Shown: in pieces, positions 27,153 to 35,110 of the stretch
How positions within the stretch are numbered: the stretch's first letter is position 1
Layout: the number at the start of each line of letters is the position of its first letter
Made by a program: the position numbers and the translations under genes
The notes under the pieces: model-generated
Told to the model about the DNA's origin: nothing
What the model saw: the letters and a program-made list of their open reading frames with translations, nothing else
Databases searched by the model: none
Origin: Fodinibacter sp963811825
Lineage (GTDB): Bacteria; Actinomycetota; Actinomycetes; Actinomycetales; Dermatophilaceae
DNA length: 64,000 nt
NCBI GenBank assembly: GCA_963811825.1
Contig: CAWESS010000037.1
Span: 67,605 to 131,604 of the forward strand
Direction of reading: 5' to 3'

Positions 27153-28394
27153 TCACGCGGTGGTGTCACCCGGGAACTGCGCGAACGCAGCGACGAGCAG
27201 CGGCGCGACGATCTCGGCCTGCCACGCCCGCACGCCCTGGTCGAGCAGGGCGCGGGTGAAGGCCGCCTCGTCGTGCTCGGACGGCGGCTGCCAGACCACG
27301 CGGCGCAGCGGGTCGGGTGAGCAGACGTTCTCGACGGGGATGACCCGCTCCTCCGCGAAGGCGGTGAGGGCACCTCGGGTGGCGCCGAGGCGGTCCGCGG
27401 CCAGGGGGTTCTTCTCGGCCCACACCCGCGGCGGAGGTGGGCCGTCGGACGGCAGCGTGCGGGGCGGCAGGTCGTCCTCGGGGATCTCGGTGGCGCGCCT
27501 CACGGCATCCACCCAGTGCCGGCCGTAGCGGCCGATGGCGCGGTGTCCGCGGGGCAGGTCGGCGGTCGTCGCGGGCACGGCCTTGGCGATCTCGACGAGG
27601 GCGGCGTCGGGCAGCACGCGCCCGATCGAGGTGTCCCGTTCGCGGGCGATGTCGTCGCGGGCGTACCAGAGCTCACGCACGATGGCGACCGAGCGCCGCG
27701 ACCGAAGGGTGTTGATGCCGGACGTCCGCCGCCACGGGTCGACCCGCTCGGTGGGCGCCCACTGCAGCAGGGCGGCGAACTCCTGTCGCGCCCACTCGGC
27801 CTTGCCCTGCGTCGCGAGGTCGACGCCCATGAGGTTGCGCAGCTCGTCGAGCACCTCGACATCCAGCGCGGCGTAGCGCAGCCACGGCTCGGGCAGGGGC
27901 CGGGTCGACCAGTCGACGGCTGAGTGCTCCTTGGCCAGGCTGAGCCCGAGGTAGTGCTCGACGACGGCGGCCAGGCCGACCCGGGGAAGCCCGAGGATGC
28001 GTCCGGCCAGCTCGGTGTCGAACAGCTGCACCGGCCGCAGGCCGACCTCCGCGAGGCAGGCCAGGTCCTGGGTCGCCGCGTGCAGGATCCACTCCGCGGC
28101 ACCGATCGCCTCGTTGAGCGGGGTGAGGTCGGGGCAGCCCATCGGGTCGATGAGCCAGGTGCCGGCGCCCTCACGACGCACCTGCACGAGGTAGGCGCGC
28201 TGGCCGTAGCGGTAACCGGAGGCGCGCTCGGCGTCGATGCCCACCGGTCCTTCGCCAGCGGCGATGGCCGCCGCCGCCCGGGCCAGCCCACGCTCGGTCT
28301 CCACGACCTGGGGCACGCCGCCGGAGGGTTCGACGAGGGGCACCAGGACGACGGTGTCGTCGGGGGTGTCGGGGGCGGCGGTCTCGGTGCTCAT
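27153..28394 (-). CDS. rnd: Ribonuclease D-like 3'-5' exonuclease with HRDC domain
   Basis: The 413-residue protein has a DEDD-type exonuclease domain: GIDAERASGYRYGQRAYL (first D and E), ILHAATQDLACLAEVG (third acid) and LRYAALDVEVLDELR (Tyr and last Asp, the DEDDy pattern). An HRDC domain follows, near DALVEIAKAVPATTADL-type sequence. RNase D trims tRNA and other structured RNA 3' ends. ATG 28394 starts MSTETAAPDTPDD. The gene lies 14 bases after DUF3000, probably in the same transcript, as commonly seen in actinobacteria. Confidence 0.92.
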   Translation of the reverse strand: MSTETAAPDTPDDTVVLVPLVEPSGGVPQVVETERGLARAAAAIAAGEGPVGIDAERASGYRYGQRAYLVQVRREGAGTWLIDPMGCPDLTPLNEAIGAAEWILHAATQDLACLAEVGLRPVQLFDTELAGRILGLPRVGLAAVVEHYLGLSLAKEHSAVDWSTRPLPEPWLRYAALDVEVLDELRNLMGVDLATQGKAEWARQEFAALLQWAPTERVDPWRRTSGINTLRSRRSVAIVRELWYARDDIARERDTSIGRVLPDAALVEIAKAVPATTADLPRGHRAIGRYGRHWVDAVRRATEIPEDDLPPRTLPSDGPPPPRVWAEKNPLAADRLGATRGALTAFAEERVIPVENVCSPDPLRRVVWQPPSEHDEAAFTRALLDQGVRAWQAEIVAPLLVAAFAQFPGDTTA

Positions 28395-28408
28395 CGGTGG
28401 GTGCTCCG

Positions 28409-28993
28409 TCAGCGACGGGGTCCGGGGAGTGCGACGACGCCCTCGGGCAGCGGCGGGAGCCCGGCGATGGTGCACAGCAGGTCCGACCAGGCCAGCAGGT
28501 GGTCGCCGACCTCGGGGCCGAGGGGGGTCCACGACGCGCGGACCTCCATCTCGACGCTCGCGGGTCGGTCGGCCAGGCCGGCGAAGCTCTGCGAGACCAC
28601 TCGGGTCACGGTCCCGGCCTCGGCGGTGTAGTCGACGCCACGCATCGCCAGGGCATCGACGAGCCAGCTCCAGCCCACCTCGCCGAGCACGGGATCGGTG
28701 GCCAGCTCGGGCTCGAGCTCAGCCCGCGCGAAGGTGACCGCCCGCCACTGGCCACCCCACGGCTCGGGTGCGCTCGGGTCGTGGAGGAGGACGAACCGCC
28801 CCGAGGCGAGGTCGTCGTCGGTGTCGCGGGGGTCGACGACGTCGGCGGTGAGCGCGACGGCATACGGGGCGATGCGCTGGGGTGCCGGGACCTCGGTGAG
28901 CCGGATCTCGGGGCGCAGGCGGGCACGGTGGAGGTCCTTGAGTGCTCGGGCGAACTCAGGGGACTCCCGACCGGGAACGCTGCGGCTGGACAC
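28409..28993 (-). CDS. DUF3000 family protein
   Basis: The 194-residue protein is a typical DUF3000 member, a family found in actinobacteria and usually beside RNase D and hemE as here. Conserved stretches include RPEIRLTEVPAPQRIAPYAV, GRFVLLHDPSAPEPWGGQW, DPVLGEVGWSWLVDAL and WSDLLCTIAGLPPLPEGVVA. It has no signal peptide or membrane helix and no known activity. GTG 28993 (VSSRSVPGRESPEFARAL) fits the family start better than the longer forms upstream. It is divergent from the EamA transporter. Confidence 0.88.
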   Translation of the reverse strand: MSSRSVPGRESPEFARALKDLHRARLRPEIRLTEVPAPQRIAPYAVALTADVVDPRDTDDDLASGRFVLLHDPSAPEPWGGQWRAVTFARAELEPELATDPVLGEVGWSWLVDALAMRGVDYTAEAGTVTRVVSQSFAGLADRPASVEMEVRASWTPLGPEVGDHLLAWSDLLCTIAGLPPLPEGVVALPGPRR

Positions 28994-29082
28994 GCCTGCA
29001 ATGTATGCCGTCGGGGCGGCACGGCTCGATAGCCACGCCGCACGCCCCGCCCCGACCCGACGCACGCCGCTAGATTCGTCCG

Positions 29083-29904
29083 GTGCTCGCCCTCCTGGCC
29101 CTCGGGTCCTCCGTCGCGTGGGGGACCGCCGACTTCTTCGGGGGGCTGCTGAGCACCCGACGACCCCCGATCGCCGTGGTCGGCTGGTCGCAGGGCCTGG
29201 CCTTCCTCGTCATCAGCGCGGTCGTCGTCGTGCAGGGGGACGTGTCGTGGCAGGGCTGGCCGGCGTGGGCGCTCGCCGCCGGGCTCAGCGGCATGGTCGG
29301 GCTCGTCAGCTTCTACACGGCCCTGTCGACGGGGACCATGGGCGTCGTCGCGCCCATCGCCGCCCTGGGCGTCGTCGTGCCGGTGGCCCTGGGCGTCGCC
29401 TCGGGTGAACAGCCCTCGAGGTGGGTCTGGTTCGGGATGGTCGTGGCGATCATCGGGGTGACCCTGGCGTCGGGCCCGGAGCTCAGCGGGGCGGTGTCCG
29501 CCCGCCCCGTCGTGCTCGCCGTCGTCGCGGCCCTGTGCTTCGGCCTCGCGCTCTTCTTCATCGACCGCGGAGCACGCGAGTCCACCCTCATGACCCTGTG
29601 GGGCATGCGGGCGACCTCGGTGACGGTGCTGCTCGTCGTCGCGCTGTCCGTGCGCAGCGTCGGTGGCGTTCGGCCCGTGGAGTGGCCCGCCCTGCTGGCC
29701 GTCGGGTGCGGAGACCTGCTCGCCAACGCCCTGTTCGCCGTGGCGTCCTCGCGGGGGCAGGTGAGCGTCGCCGCCGTGCTCGGGTCGTTGTACCCCGTGG
29801 TCACGGCCGTCCTCGCGTGGGCGGTCGTCAAGGAGCGGCTGCGGCCGATCCAGGTGCTCGGGTCGGCCATGGCCGTCGCCGGGGCCGTCGTCATCGCTGT
29901 CTGA
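29083..29904 (+). CDS. EamA/DMT-family transporter
   Basis: The 273-residue protein has about ten hydrophobic helices in two related halves, the EamA (drug/metabolite transporter) pattern. GSSVAWGTADFFGG starts helix 1, and ALGVVVPVALGVASGEQPS and LGSLYPVVTAVLAWAVVKERLRPIQ mark equivalent points of the two halves, with the E-R-L/P-x-Q loop of the family. The substrate cannot be inferred. The GTG at 29083 begins right at the first helix. It precedes hemE by 23 bases and may be co-transcribed with it. Confidence 0.9.
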   Translation: MLALLALGSSVAWGTADFFGGLLSTRRPPIAVVGWSQGLAFLVISAVVVVQGDVSWQGWPAWALAAGLSGMVGLVSFYTALSTGTMGVVAPIAALGVVVPVALGVASGEQPSRWVWFGMVVAIIGVTLASGPELSGAVSARPVVLAVVAALCFGLALFFIDRGARESTLMTLWGMRATSVTVLLVVALSVRSVGGVRPVEWPALLAVGCGDLLANALFAVASSRGQVSVAAVLGSLYPVVTAVLAWAVVKERLRPIQVLGSAMAVAGAVVIAV

Positions 29905-29927
29905 GCCGGGTGGGAGGATTGGCGATC

Positions 29928-31010
29928 GTGACTGCCGAACCCCGCACCGCCGACTCCCGCACCGCTGACCCCCGCAGCGCCGACCCCAGGACATCCGTCC
30001 TCGTTCGCGCCGCGCGCGGGCAGTCCGTCCCGCACGCCCCCGTCTGGTTCATGCGCCAGGCAGGCCGTTCCCTGCCCGAGTACCGCAAGGTGCGCGAAGG
30101 CGTCGGCATGCTCGAGTCCTGTCGGCGGCCCGACCTCGTCACCGAGATCACCCTGCAGCCGGTGCGGCGCCACGGCGTCGACGCCGCGATCTTCTTCTCC
30201 GACATCGTCGTGCCCCTGTCGGCGATCGGGGTCGACCTCGACATCGTCGCCGGCGTCGGACCCGTCGTCGCGAAGCCGATCCGCTCGCGCGCCGACCTGG
30301 CCCAGCTGCGCGACCTCACCCCCGAGGACGTGCCGGACATCGCCGAGTCCGTTCGGCTGCTGACTGCCGAGCTCGGTGGCACACCCCTCATCGGTTTCGC
30401 CGGGGCACCCTTCACCCTGGCCTCCTACCTCGTCGAGGGTGGCCCGTCGAAGAACCACGAGCACACCAAGGCGCTCATGCACGGCGACCCGCAGCTGTGG
30501 CACGACCTGTGTGCCCAGCTCGCGCAGATCTCGGGCACGTTCCTGCGGGTCCAGGCGCAGGCCGGTGCCTCGGTCGTGCAGCTGTTCGACTCGTGGGCGG
30601 GCGTCCTCAACAAGGGTGACTACACGGCATCCGTCATGCCGCACTCGGCCACGGCACTGGCCGCCGTGGCCGACCTCGACGTGCCGCGCATCCACTTCGG
30701 TGTCGGCACCGGTGAGCTGCTGCCGCTCATGGGGGAGGCCGGCGCGGAGGTCGTGGGCGTGGACTACCGCGTCTCGCTCACCGACGCGATCGAGCGCCTC
30801 GGCGGGCGCTACGCCGTGCAGGGCAACCTCGACCCGGCGCTGCTCTTCGCGCCGTGGGAGCCGCTCGAGCGCCGCGTCCGGGCGATCGTCGAGGAGGGGC
30901 GCGCGGCTCCCGGCCACATCGTCAACCTCGGTCACGGCGTGCTGCCCGACACCGACCCCGACGTGCTGACCCGCGTCGTCGACCTCGTGCACGAGGTCTC
31001 GGCCCGGTGA
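29928..31010 (+). CDS. hemE: Uroporphyrinogen decarboxylase
   Basis: HemE removes four carboxyl groups from uroporphyrinogen III to give coproporphyrinogen III. The 360-residue product has the N-terminal signature PVWFMRQAGRSLPEYRKVR (substrate-binding Arg residues), FFSDIVVPLSAIG with the catalytic Asp, GFAGAPFTLASYLVEGG and GNLDPALLFAP. The first 24 residues repeat A-D-S/P-R-T and are probably disordered. GTG 29928 has GGGAGG ten bases upstream. The stop overlaps the GTG of the GNAT gene. Haem synthesis resumes at hemY-hemQ 7 kb downstream. Confidence 0.95.
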   Translation: MTAEPRTADSRTADPRSADPRTSVLVRAARGQSVPHAPVWFMRQAGRSLPEYRKVREGVGMLESCRRPDLVTEITLQPVRRHGVDAAIFFSDIVVPLSAIGVDLDIVAGVGPVVAKPIRSRADLAQLRDLTPEDVPDIAESVRLLTAELGGTPLIGFAGAPFTLASYLVEGGPSKNHEHTKALMHGDPQLWHDLCAQLAQISGTFLRVQAQAGASVVQLFDSWAGVLNKGDYTASVMPHSATALAAVADLDVPRIHFGVGTGELLPLMGEAGAEVVGVDYRVSLTDAIERLGGRYAVQGNLDPALLFAPWEPLERRVRAIVEEGRAAPGHIVNLGHGVLPDTDPDVLTRVVDLVHEVSAR

Positions 31011-31523
31011 GCCGCACCCCGCCGCTGCGGGGGCGGGGCCTGCGCCTGGAACCGCTCGCCACGACGCACGCCGCGGAGATGGAGCACGTGCTCGCGGATG
31101 CCGCGCTCTACGAGTACATCGGCGGGTCACCTCCGTCCCGGGGTGACCTCGAGGCGCGGTACGCGCGGCAGGTGGCCGGACCGGGCGACGACGTCTACGC
31201 CTGGCACACCTGGGTCGTTCGCCTCGCCGACGATGACACCGCTGTCGGCTACGTCCAGGCGACCGTCCACGGGGACGACGGTGTCGCCGAGCTGGCATGG
31301 GTGATCGGCACGCCGTGGCAGGGTCGCGGCCTCGCATCGGATGCCGCGGCGGTCGTCCTCGAGTTCGTCGTCGCCTCGGGGGTCGAGCCGGGTCATCGCC
31401 CACGTCCACCCGGACCACGTCGCCTCGCAGCGGGTCGCGGCCCGGCTCGGCCTCGTCGCGACGGCGCGCACCGTCGACGGTGAGGTCGAGTGGGAGTCGC
31501 GCCACGGCATCCGCGGCGGGTGA
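31007..31523 (+). CDS. GNAT-family N-acetyltransferase, one frameshift
   Basis: GTG 31007 overlaps the hemE stop (GTGA), implying translational coupling. The fold is a typical RimJ/RimL-like GNAT: LRGRGLRLEPLATTHAAEM at the start, ELAWVIGTPWQGRGLASDAA containing the acetyl-CoA loop (Q-x-x-G-x-A), and HPDHVASQRVAARLGLV at the end. One extra base near 31385 shifts the frame between VVASGV and SRVIAHVH; corrected length is 171 residues. The acceptor is unknown. Confidence 0.85.
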
Positions 31524-31539
31524 GGTGCCGGGCTCAGCG

Positions 31540-32753
31540 GTGACTGGCGACGGCACCTTGGCGCGTCGTCTGGGCCTGCGCGATGCCGTGGTGATCGGCC
31601 TGGGGTCGATGATCGGCGCGGGCGTGTTCGCTGCCTTCTCTCCGGCTGCCGACGCCGCCGGGTCCGCCCTGTTGCTCGGCTCTGGCGATCGCGGCCGTGG
31701 TGGCCTACGCGAATGCCACGTCCTCGGCTCGGCTGGCCGCCATGTACCCCGAGTCCGGGGGCACCTACGTGTACGGGCGGGAACGACTGGGCCCGTTCTG
31801 GGGGTACCTGGCCGGCTGGGGCTTCGTCGTCGGCAAGACAGCCAGCTGTGCCGCGATGGCGCTCACCGTCGGGTACTACGCCGCCCCGCAGCACGCCGCC
31901 CTCGTCGGTGCCGTGGCCGTGGCCGTGCTCACAGGCCTGAACTACACCGGGGTGCAGAAGAGCGCGACCGCTGACCCGCGCCATCGTGGCCGTTCGTCCT
32001 GCGTGACCCTGGCCGCGGTGGTGGCCGCGTGCCGCCTTCGGCGGCGACCCCCGCGGACCAGGGCCTGGTCGTCGCTCGACGGTGTCGGAGTGGCCGGGAC
32101 CTGCAGGGGGCCGCGTTCCTGTTCTTCGCCTTCGCCGGGTACGCCCGCATCGCCACCCTGGGTGAGGAGGTTCGCGACCCCGCGCGCACCATCCCCCGGG
32201 CGATACCCGTCGCACTGGGCATCGCGCTCGCGGTGTACGCAGCCGTCGCGCTCGCGCTGCTGGCCGTGCTCGGCCCGACCGGGATCGCCGAGACCTCGGC
32301 GCCCCTTGCCGCCGCCGCCCGCGCCAGTGGGTGGGCCTGGGTCGAACCGCTGGTGCGGGTCGGGCCGTGGTCGCTGCCGTCGGGTCGCTGCTCTCGCTGC
32401 TGCTCGGCGTCTCACGCACCACGCTCGCGATGGCCCGCGACGGGCACCTGCCGCGCACGCCTCGCAGCCGTGCATCCGCGCTACCAGGTGCCGCACCACG
32501 CCGAGCTCGCTGTCGGCGCCGTCGTCGTCGTGGTGGTGCTGCTCGCCGACGTGCGCTCGGCGATCGGGTTCTCCTCCTTCGCCGTCCTGGCCTACTACGC
32601 GATCGCCAACGCCTCCGCCCTGACCGTGCGCCCCACCGCTCGTTCGGTCCTCGTGCCCGCCGATCGGCTTGGTGCGGGTGCGTGGCCCTCGCCGCCAGCC
32701 TGCCCGTGGCGTCCACCGTCGCCGGGATCAGCGTGCTGCGCTCGGCGCCGTGA
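31540..32753 (+). pseudogene. APC-family amino acid permease, many frameshifts
   Basis: Fragments in all three frames assemble into one APC transporter of about 400 residues. LGLRDAVVIGLGSMIGAGVF (helix 1, with the G-S-M-I-G-A-G-V-F substrate loop) is followed by MYPESGGTYVYGRERLGPF, then AAFLFFAFAGYARIATLGEEV and PRAIPVALGIALAVYAAVAL (helices 6-7), then LLSLLLGVSRTTLAMARDGHLP and SLPVASTVAGISV near the end. At least six indels, spread from 31682 to 32690, are needed. GTG 31540 follows the GNAT gene by 16 bases. The density is the highest in the window, so either a low-quality stretch or a true pseudogene is possible. Confidence 0.75.
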
Positions 32754-32804
32754 TCTGGGCGCGCGCCACGCACCGACCACGCGCTGAGCACCGCTCGCGC
32801 GTCG

Positions 32805-33347
32805 TCAGCCCGACGTCGGGGAGCCGGCCCCGGGGTCCTCGGCGAGCGCGACGTCGACCATGAGCTCGTCGGCGAGCGCTTCCAGCGCGCTACTCAGCTC
32901 GGTCCCGTCGGCGCTGGCGGGTGCCGCGAGCACGGCGTGCGCCTCGAAGAGCATGCCGCCGGCCATCGGGGCGTGCCGGACCGAGGTCTCGAGCTCCTCG
33001 ATGCTGATGTTGCGTGCGGCGAGCAGCGCCGACACCTCGGCGACGATGCCGGGCCGGTCGGAGCCGACCAGCTCGAGGCTGAGCCGGTGGGTCGGGCTCT
33101 GCGGGGCCGCGCTGGTGCGCGTGATGCTGACCGCGAGTCCCTCTGCGGCAAGGCTCTCCAGGTCGGCCGCCAGGTCGTCGACATTGCTCGAGGGGACGGC
33201 GACCTCGACGATGCCGGCGAACTTGCCGGCCAAGCGCGACATCTGGCTGCGTTGCCACAAGGCGCCCTGGGCGGTGAGCCGAGCAGACAGCGTCGCCACC
33301 AGGCCGGGCCGGTCGTCGCCGATGACCGTCAGCACGAGTGTCTCCAT
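32805..33347 (-). CDS. ACT-domain protein (GcvR-like)
   Basis: The 180-residue protein consists of two ACT domains: METLVLTVIGDDRPGLVATLS and HRLSLELVGSDRPGIVAEVS, each with the D-R-P-G ligand loop. Such GcvR-like proteins bind amino acids and act as regulators without their own DNA-binding domain. No other domain is present. ATG 33347 has no ribosome site, but TAGGCT ends 9 bases before it, so the transcript may be nearly leaderless. The gene is convergent with the broken permease. Confidence 0.85.
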   Translation of the reverse strand: METLVLTVIGDDRPGLVATLSARLTAQGALWQRSQMSRLAGKFAGIVEVAVPSSNVDDLAADLESLAAEGLAVSITRTSAAPQSPTHRLSLELVGSDRPGIVAEVSALLAARNISIEELETSVRHAPMAGGMLFEAHAVLAAPASADGTELSSALEALADELMVDVALAEDPGAGSPTSG

Positions 33348-33536
33348 GGGAGGAGAGCCTACGAGCATGCCGTGGCCTTCACGAGTCTGGACGCGCACCG
33401 CGACTCGCACTGGAGAGCCTCGGGGGCCTCAACCACGCGCGCAACCACCGCGACCACAGCACTCGAACCGGCTGGACCGCGCGGTGGGTCGGGAAGCCCA
33501 GGACGGTCCACGCCGAGACGGCACCTGCTGATCACC

Positions 33537-33974
33537 TCATTCGTGAGCGCCGGCCCGTCGCTCGACGGCGTCACGCAGGCGGCCCATGTTGGCTCTCTCC
33601 TGGCGACGGATCATGACCAGGAAGAGGGGAAAGACCACCCGGAACCAGCCGTGTGGTGTCGGTTCGAAGTCGGCGTGCAGTCGGGTGCCCTCCGGCACGG
33701 GTTCGAGTCGACAGGTGAAGGTGACCTCGATCGGGCCGCCGTTGTGCGCAGTCCAGTGGCGCGGCCGCTCGAACGCCACGATCTCGAGCTCGACGACCGG
33801 GCTGCCTTTCCACTTGGCCCGGTACCGCGTGCCCACCCCCACCGGCCCCTCGGTCAGCTTGTCCATGCTTTCGCACCCGGGGTTCCACTGCAGCTCCGCG
33901 CGAAGGTCGGACAGGTAGTCGAACACCACCTCGGGTGCGGACCGCAGGGTCACTGAGTTCCTGATCACCGGCAC
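33537..33974 (-). CDS. SRPBCC (START-like) family protein
   Basis: The 145-residue product is a polyketide-cyclase/START-like fold: NSVTLRSAPEVVFDYLSDLRAE at the start, WNPGCESMDKL, FERPRHWTAHNGGPIEVTFTC and a C-terminal amphipathic helix (MGRLRDAVERRAG). Such proteins bind hydrophobic ligands. GGAGGTG seven bases upstream decides for GTG 33974 over GTG 33983. It is divergent from the TetR gene and shares its operator, so the repressor probably controls it. Confidence 0.85.
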   Translation of the reverse strand: MPVIRNSVTLRSAPEVVFDYLSDLRAELQWNPGCESMDKLTEGPVGVGTRYRAKWKGSPVVELEIVAFERPRHWTAHNGGPIEVTFTCRLEPVPEGTRLHADFEPTPHGWFRVVFPLFLVMIRRQERANMGRLRDAVERRAGAHE

Positions 33975-33999
33975 CGAACCCACCTCCACACTCGGCGTG

Positions 34000-34029
34000 A
34001 CTAGAGCAATCACTAGTGGAACCTCTAGT
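34000..34029. promoter_or_regulatory. Nested dyad between SRPBCC and TetR genes
   Basis: ACTAGAG (34000-34006) and CTCTAGT (34023-34029) are inverted around the same axis as the central palindrome CACTAGTG (34011-34018). The 30-bp symmetric site lies 12 bases before the TetR start and 26 before the SRPBCC start, where a repressor could block both promoters. Confidence 0.7.
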
Positions 34030-34041
34030 AAACTCTTGCCC

Positions 34042-34719
34042 ATGCGATCGGTCAAGAAGCCAGGACCCACCAGGGCCGAGCGGGCTCGGCAGACACGTCG
34101 CCGAATGCTCGACAGCGCGCGCATGCTGTTCATCCGTGACGGGTACGCCGAAACCACGATGGACTGCATCGCCGACCATGCGGGCGTTGCCGTCCAGACC
34201 CTGTACTACACGTTCAGGACCAAGGGCCAGCTCCTCTGCGAGGTCGTCGAGGTCACGGCAGCCGGCGCTGAGGACGCGCCCCCCGTAGCCCAACGTCCCT
34301 GGGTCCATGACATGCTGGCAGCCACGTCCGGCCAGCGGTTGCTCGCCCTGGCGGTGGAGCACGGGGCCGACATCTTCGTGCGGGCCGCCCCCCTCTGGCC
34401 AGCGGTTGCGGCGGCGGGTGGTGACCCCCACGTCGCGCAGTACTGGCGGGGCGTGACCACTGACCGACGCGCCGGTCAGGCCCGGATGGTGACCAGGCTC
34501 AGCGAGCTCGGCGAGATCCGGGCAGGGCTCGGCGAGCACCGAGCCACCGACATCGTCGTCGTGCTCTTCGGCCACGACGTCTACCGAAGCCTGGTCGGCG
34601 ACGCCGGCTGGAGCGTGCCGGAGTACAAGTCCTGGCTGCTCGCCACGCTCGCCCAACAGCTCCTGCACCGACCCGAGCTGACCCCAACCGCGTACGTGGA
34701 CCTGTCCTACGGCACCTGA
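34042..34719 (+). CDS. TetR-family transcriptional regulator
   Basis: The 225-residue protein has the classical N-terminal TetR helix-turn-helix: RRRMLDSARMLFIRDGYAETT then MDCIADHAGVAVQTLYYTF, with the usual K in the fourth helix (RTKGQLL). The C-terminal ligand domain is helical and unlike groups I can name. ATG 34042 was chosen because it begins just before the basic N-terminal arm (MRSVKKPGPTRAERARQTRR). It is divergently transcribed from the SRPBCC gene, its likely target, and probably represses itself through the dyad at 34000-34029. Confidence 0.9.
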   Translation: MRSVKKPGPTRAERARQTRRRMLDSARMLFIRDGYAETTMDCIADHAGVAVQTLYYTFRTKGQLLCEVVEVTAAGAEDAPPVAQRPWVHDMLAATSGQRLLALAVEHGADIFVRAAPLWPAVAAAGGDPHVAQYWRGVTTDRRAGQARMVTRLSELGEIRAGLGEHRATDIVVVLFGHDVYRSLVGDAGWSVPEYKSWLLATLAQQLLHRPELTPTAYVDLSYGT

Positions 34720-34828
34720 GAGCAGCGCCACAGCAGGGGCCTGTGACCTTGCCTAGTTCGCCTGGGCCATGGCGGGATCATCACAACGGGTGGAACATGG
34801 CGTCATGGGTCGCTGAGGGAGGTGCACC

Positions 34829-34993
34829 ATGCGTGACATTCGTTGCATGATCCGCCGACATCGCTGGCAGTCCCGACACAACCCTGAGGTCGAAGGACCA
34901 AAGGGCGACTATCAGACGTGCGCGCGCTGTGGCGAGGACAAGGCAAGCTATGAAGCCCCGCCGAAGAACATGTACCGCGGCGTGTGGGGGTGA
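34829..34993 (+). CDS. Small zinc-ribbon-like protein (54 aa)
   Basis: ATG 34829 has a strong ribosome site (GGGAGGTG, five bases upstream). The product starts MRDIRCMIRRHRW and contains YQTCARCGEDKASYE, giving cysteines at residues 6, 32 and 35. The style (C-x2-x, R-H-R-W, then a C-x2-C near Y-x-x-C) matches small actinobacterial proteins of unknown function with a half zinc ribbon. It ends at TGA 34991-34993, 117 bases before the peptidase gene. No promoter is obvious. Confidence 0.65.
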   Translation: MRDIRCMIRRHRWQSRHNPEVEGPKGDYQTCARCGEDKASYEAPPKNMYRGVWG

Positions 34994-35110
34994 TCGCCCG
35001 CGCAACCGAGAGAGCGCCGCCCCCCTGCCGCCGAGACGCGGCGGCCGAGGTCCGTGGCGGTTCCAGCGGGTCCTCACTGGGAGGGACCGCCCTGTCCCGA
35101 GGAGTCAGCC

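Noticed and set aside
31007..31523. Two separate short genes instead of one GNAT gene
   Set aside because: Both parts belong to one GNAT fold and one base correction gives 171 residues, the expected size.
29313..31556. A 747-codon frame antisense to the EamA transporter and hemE
   Set aside because: No family resemblance; hemE and the transporter on the other strand have strong motifs.
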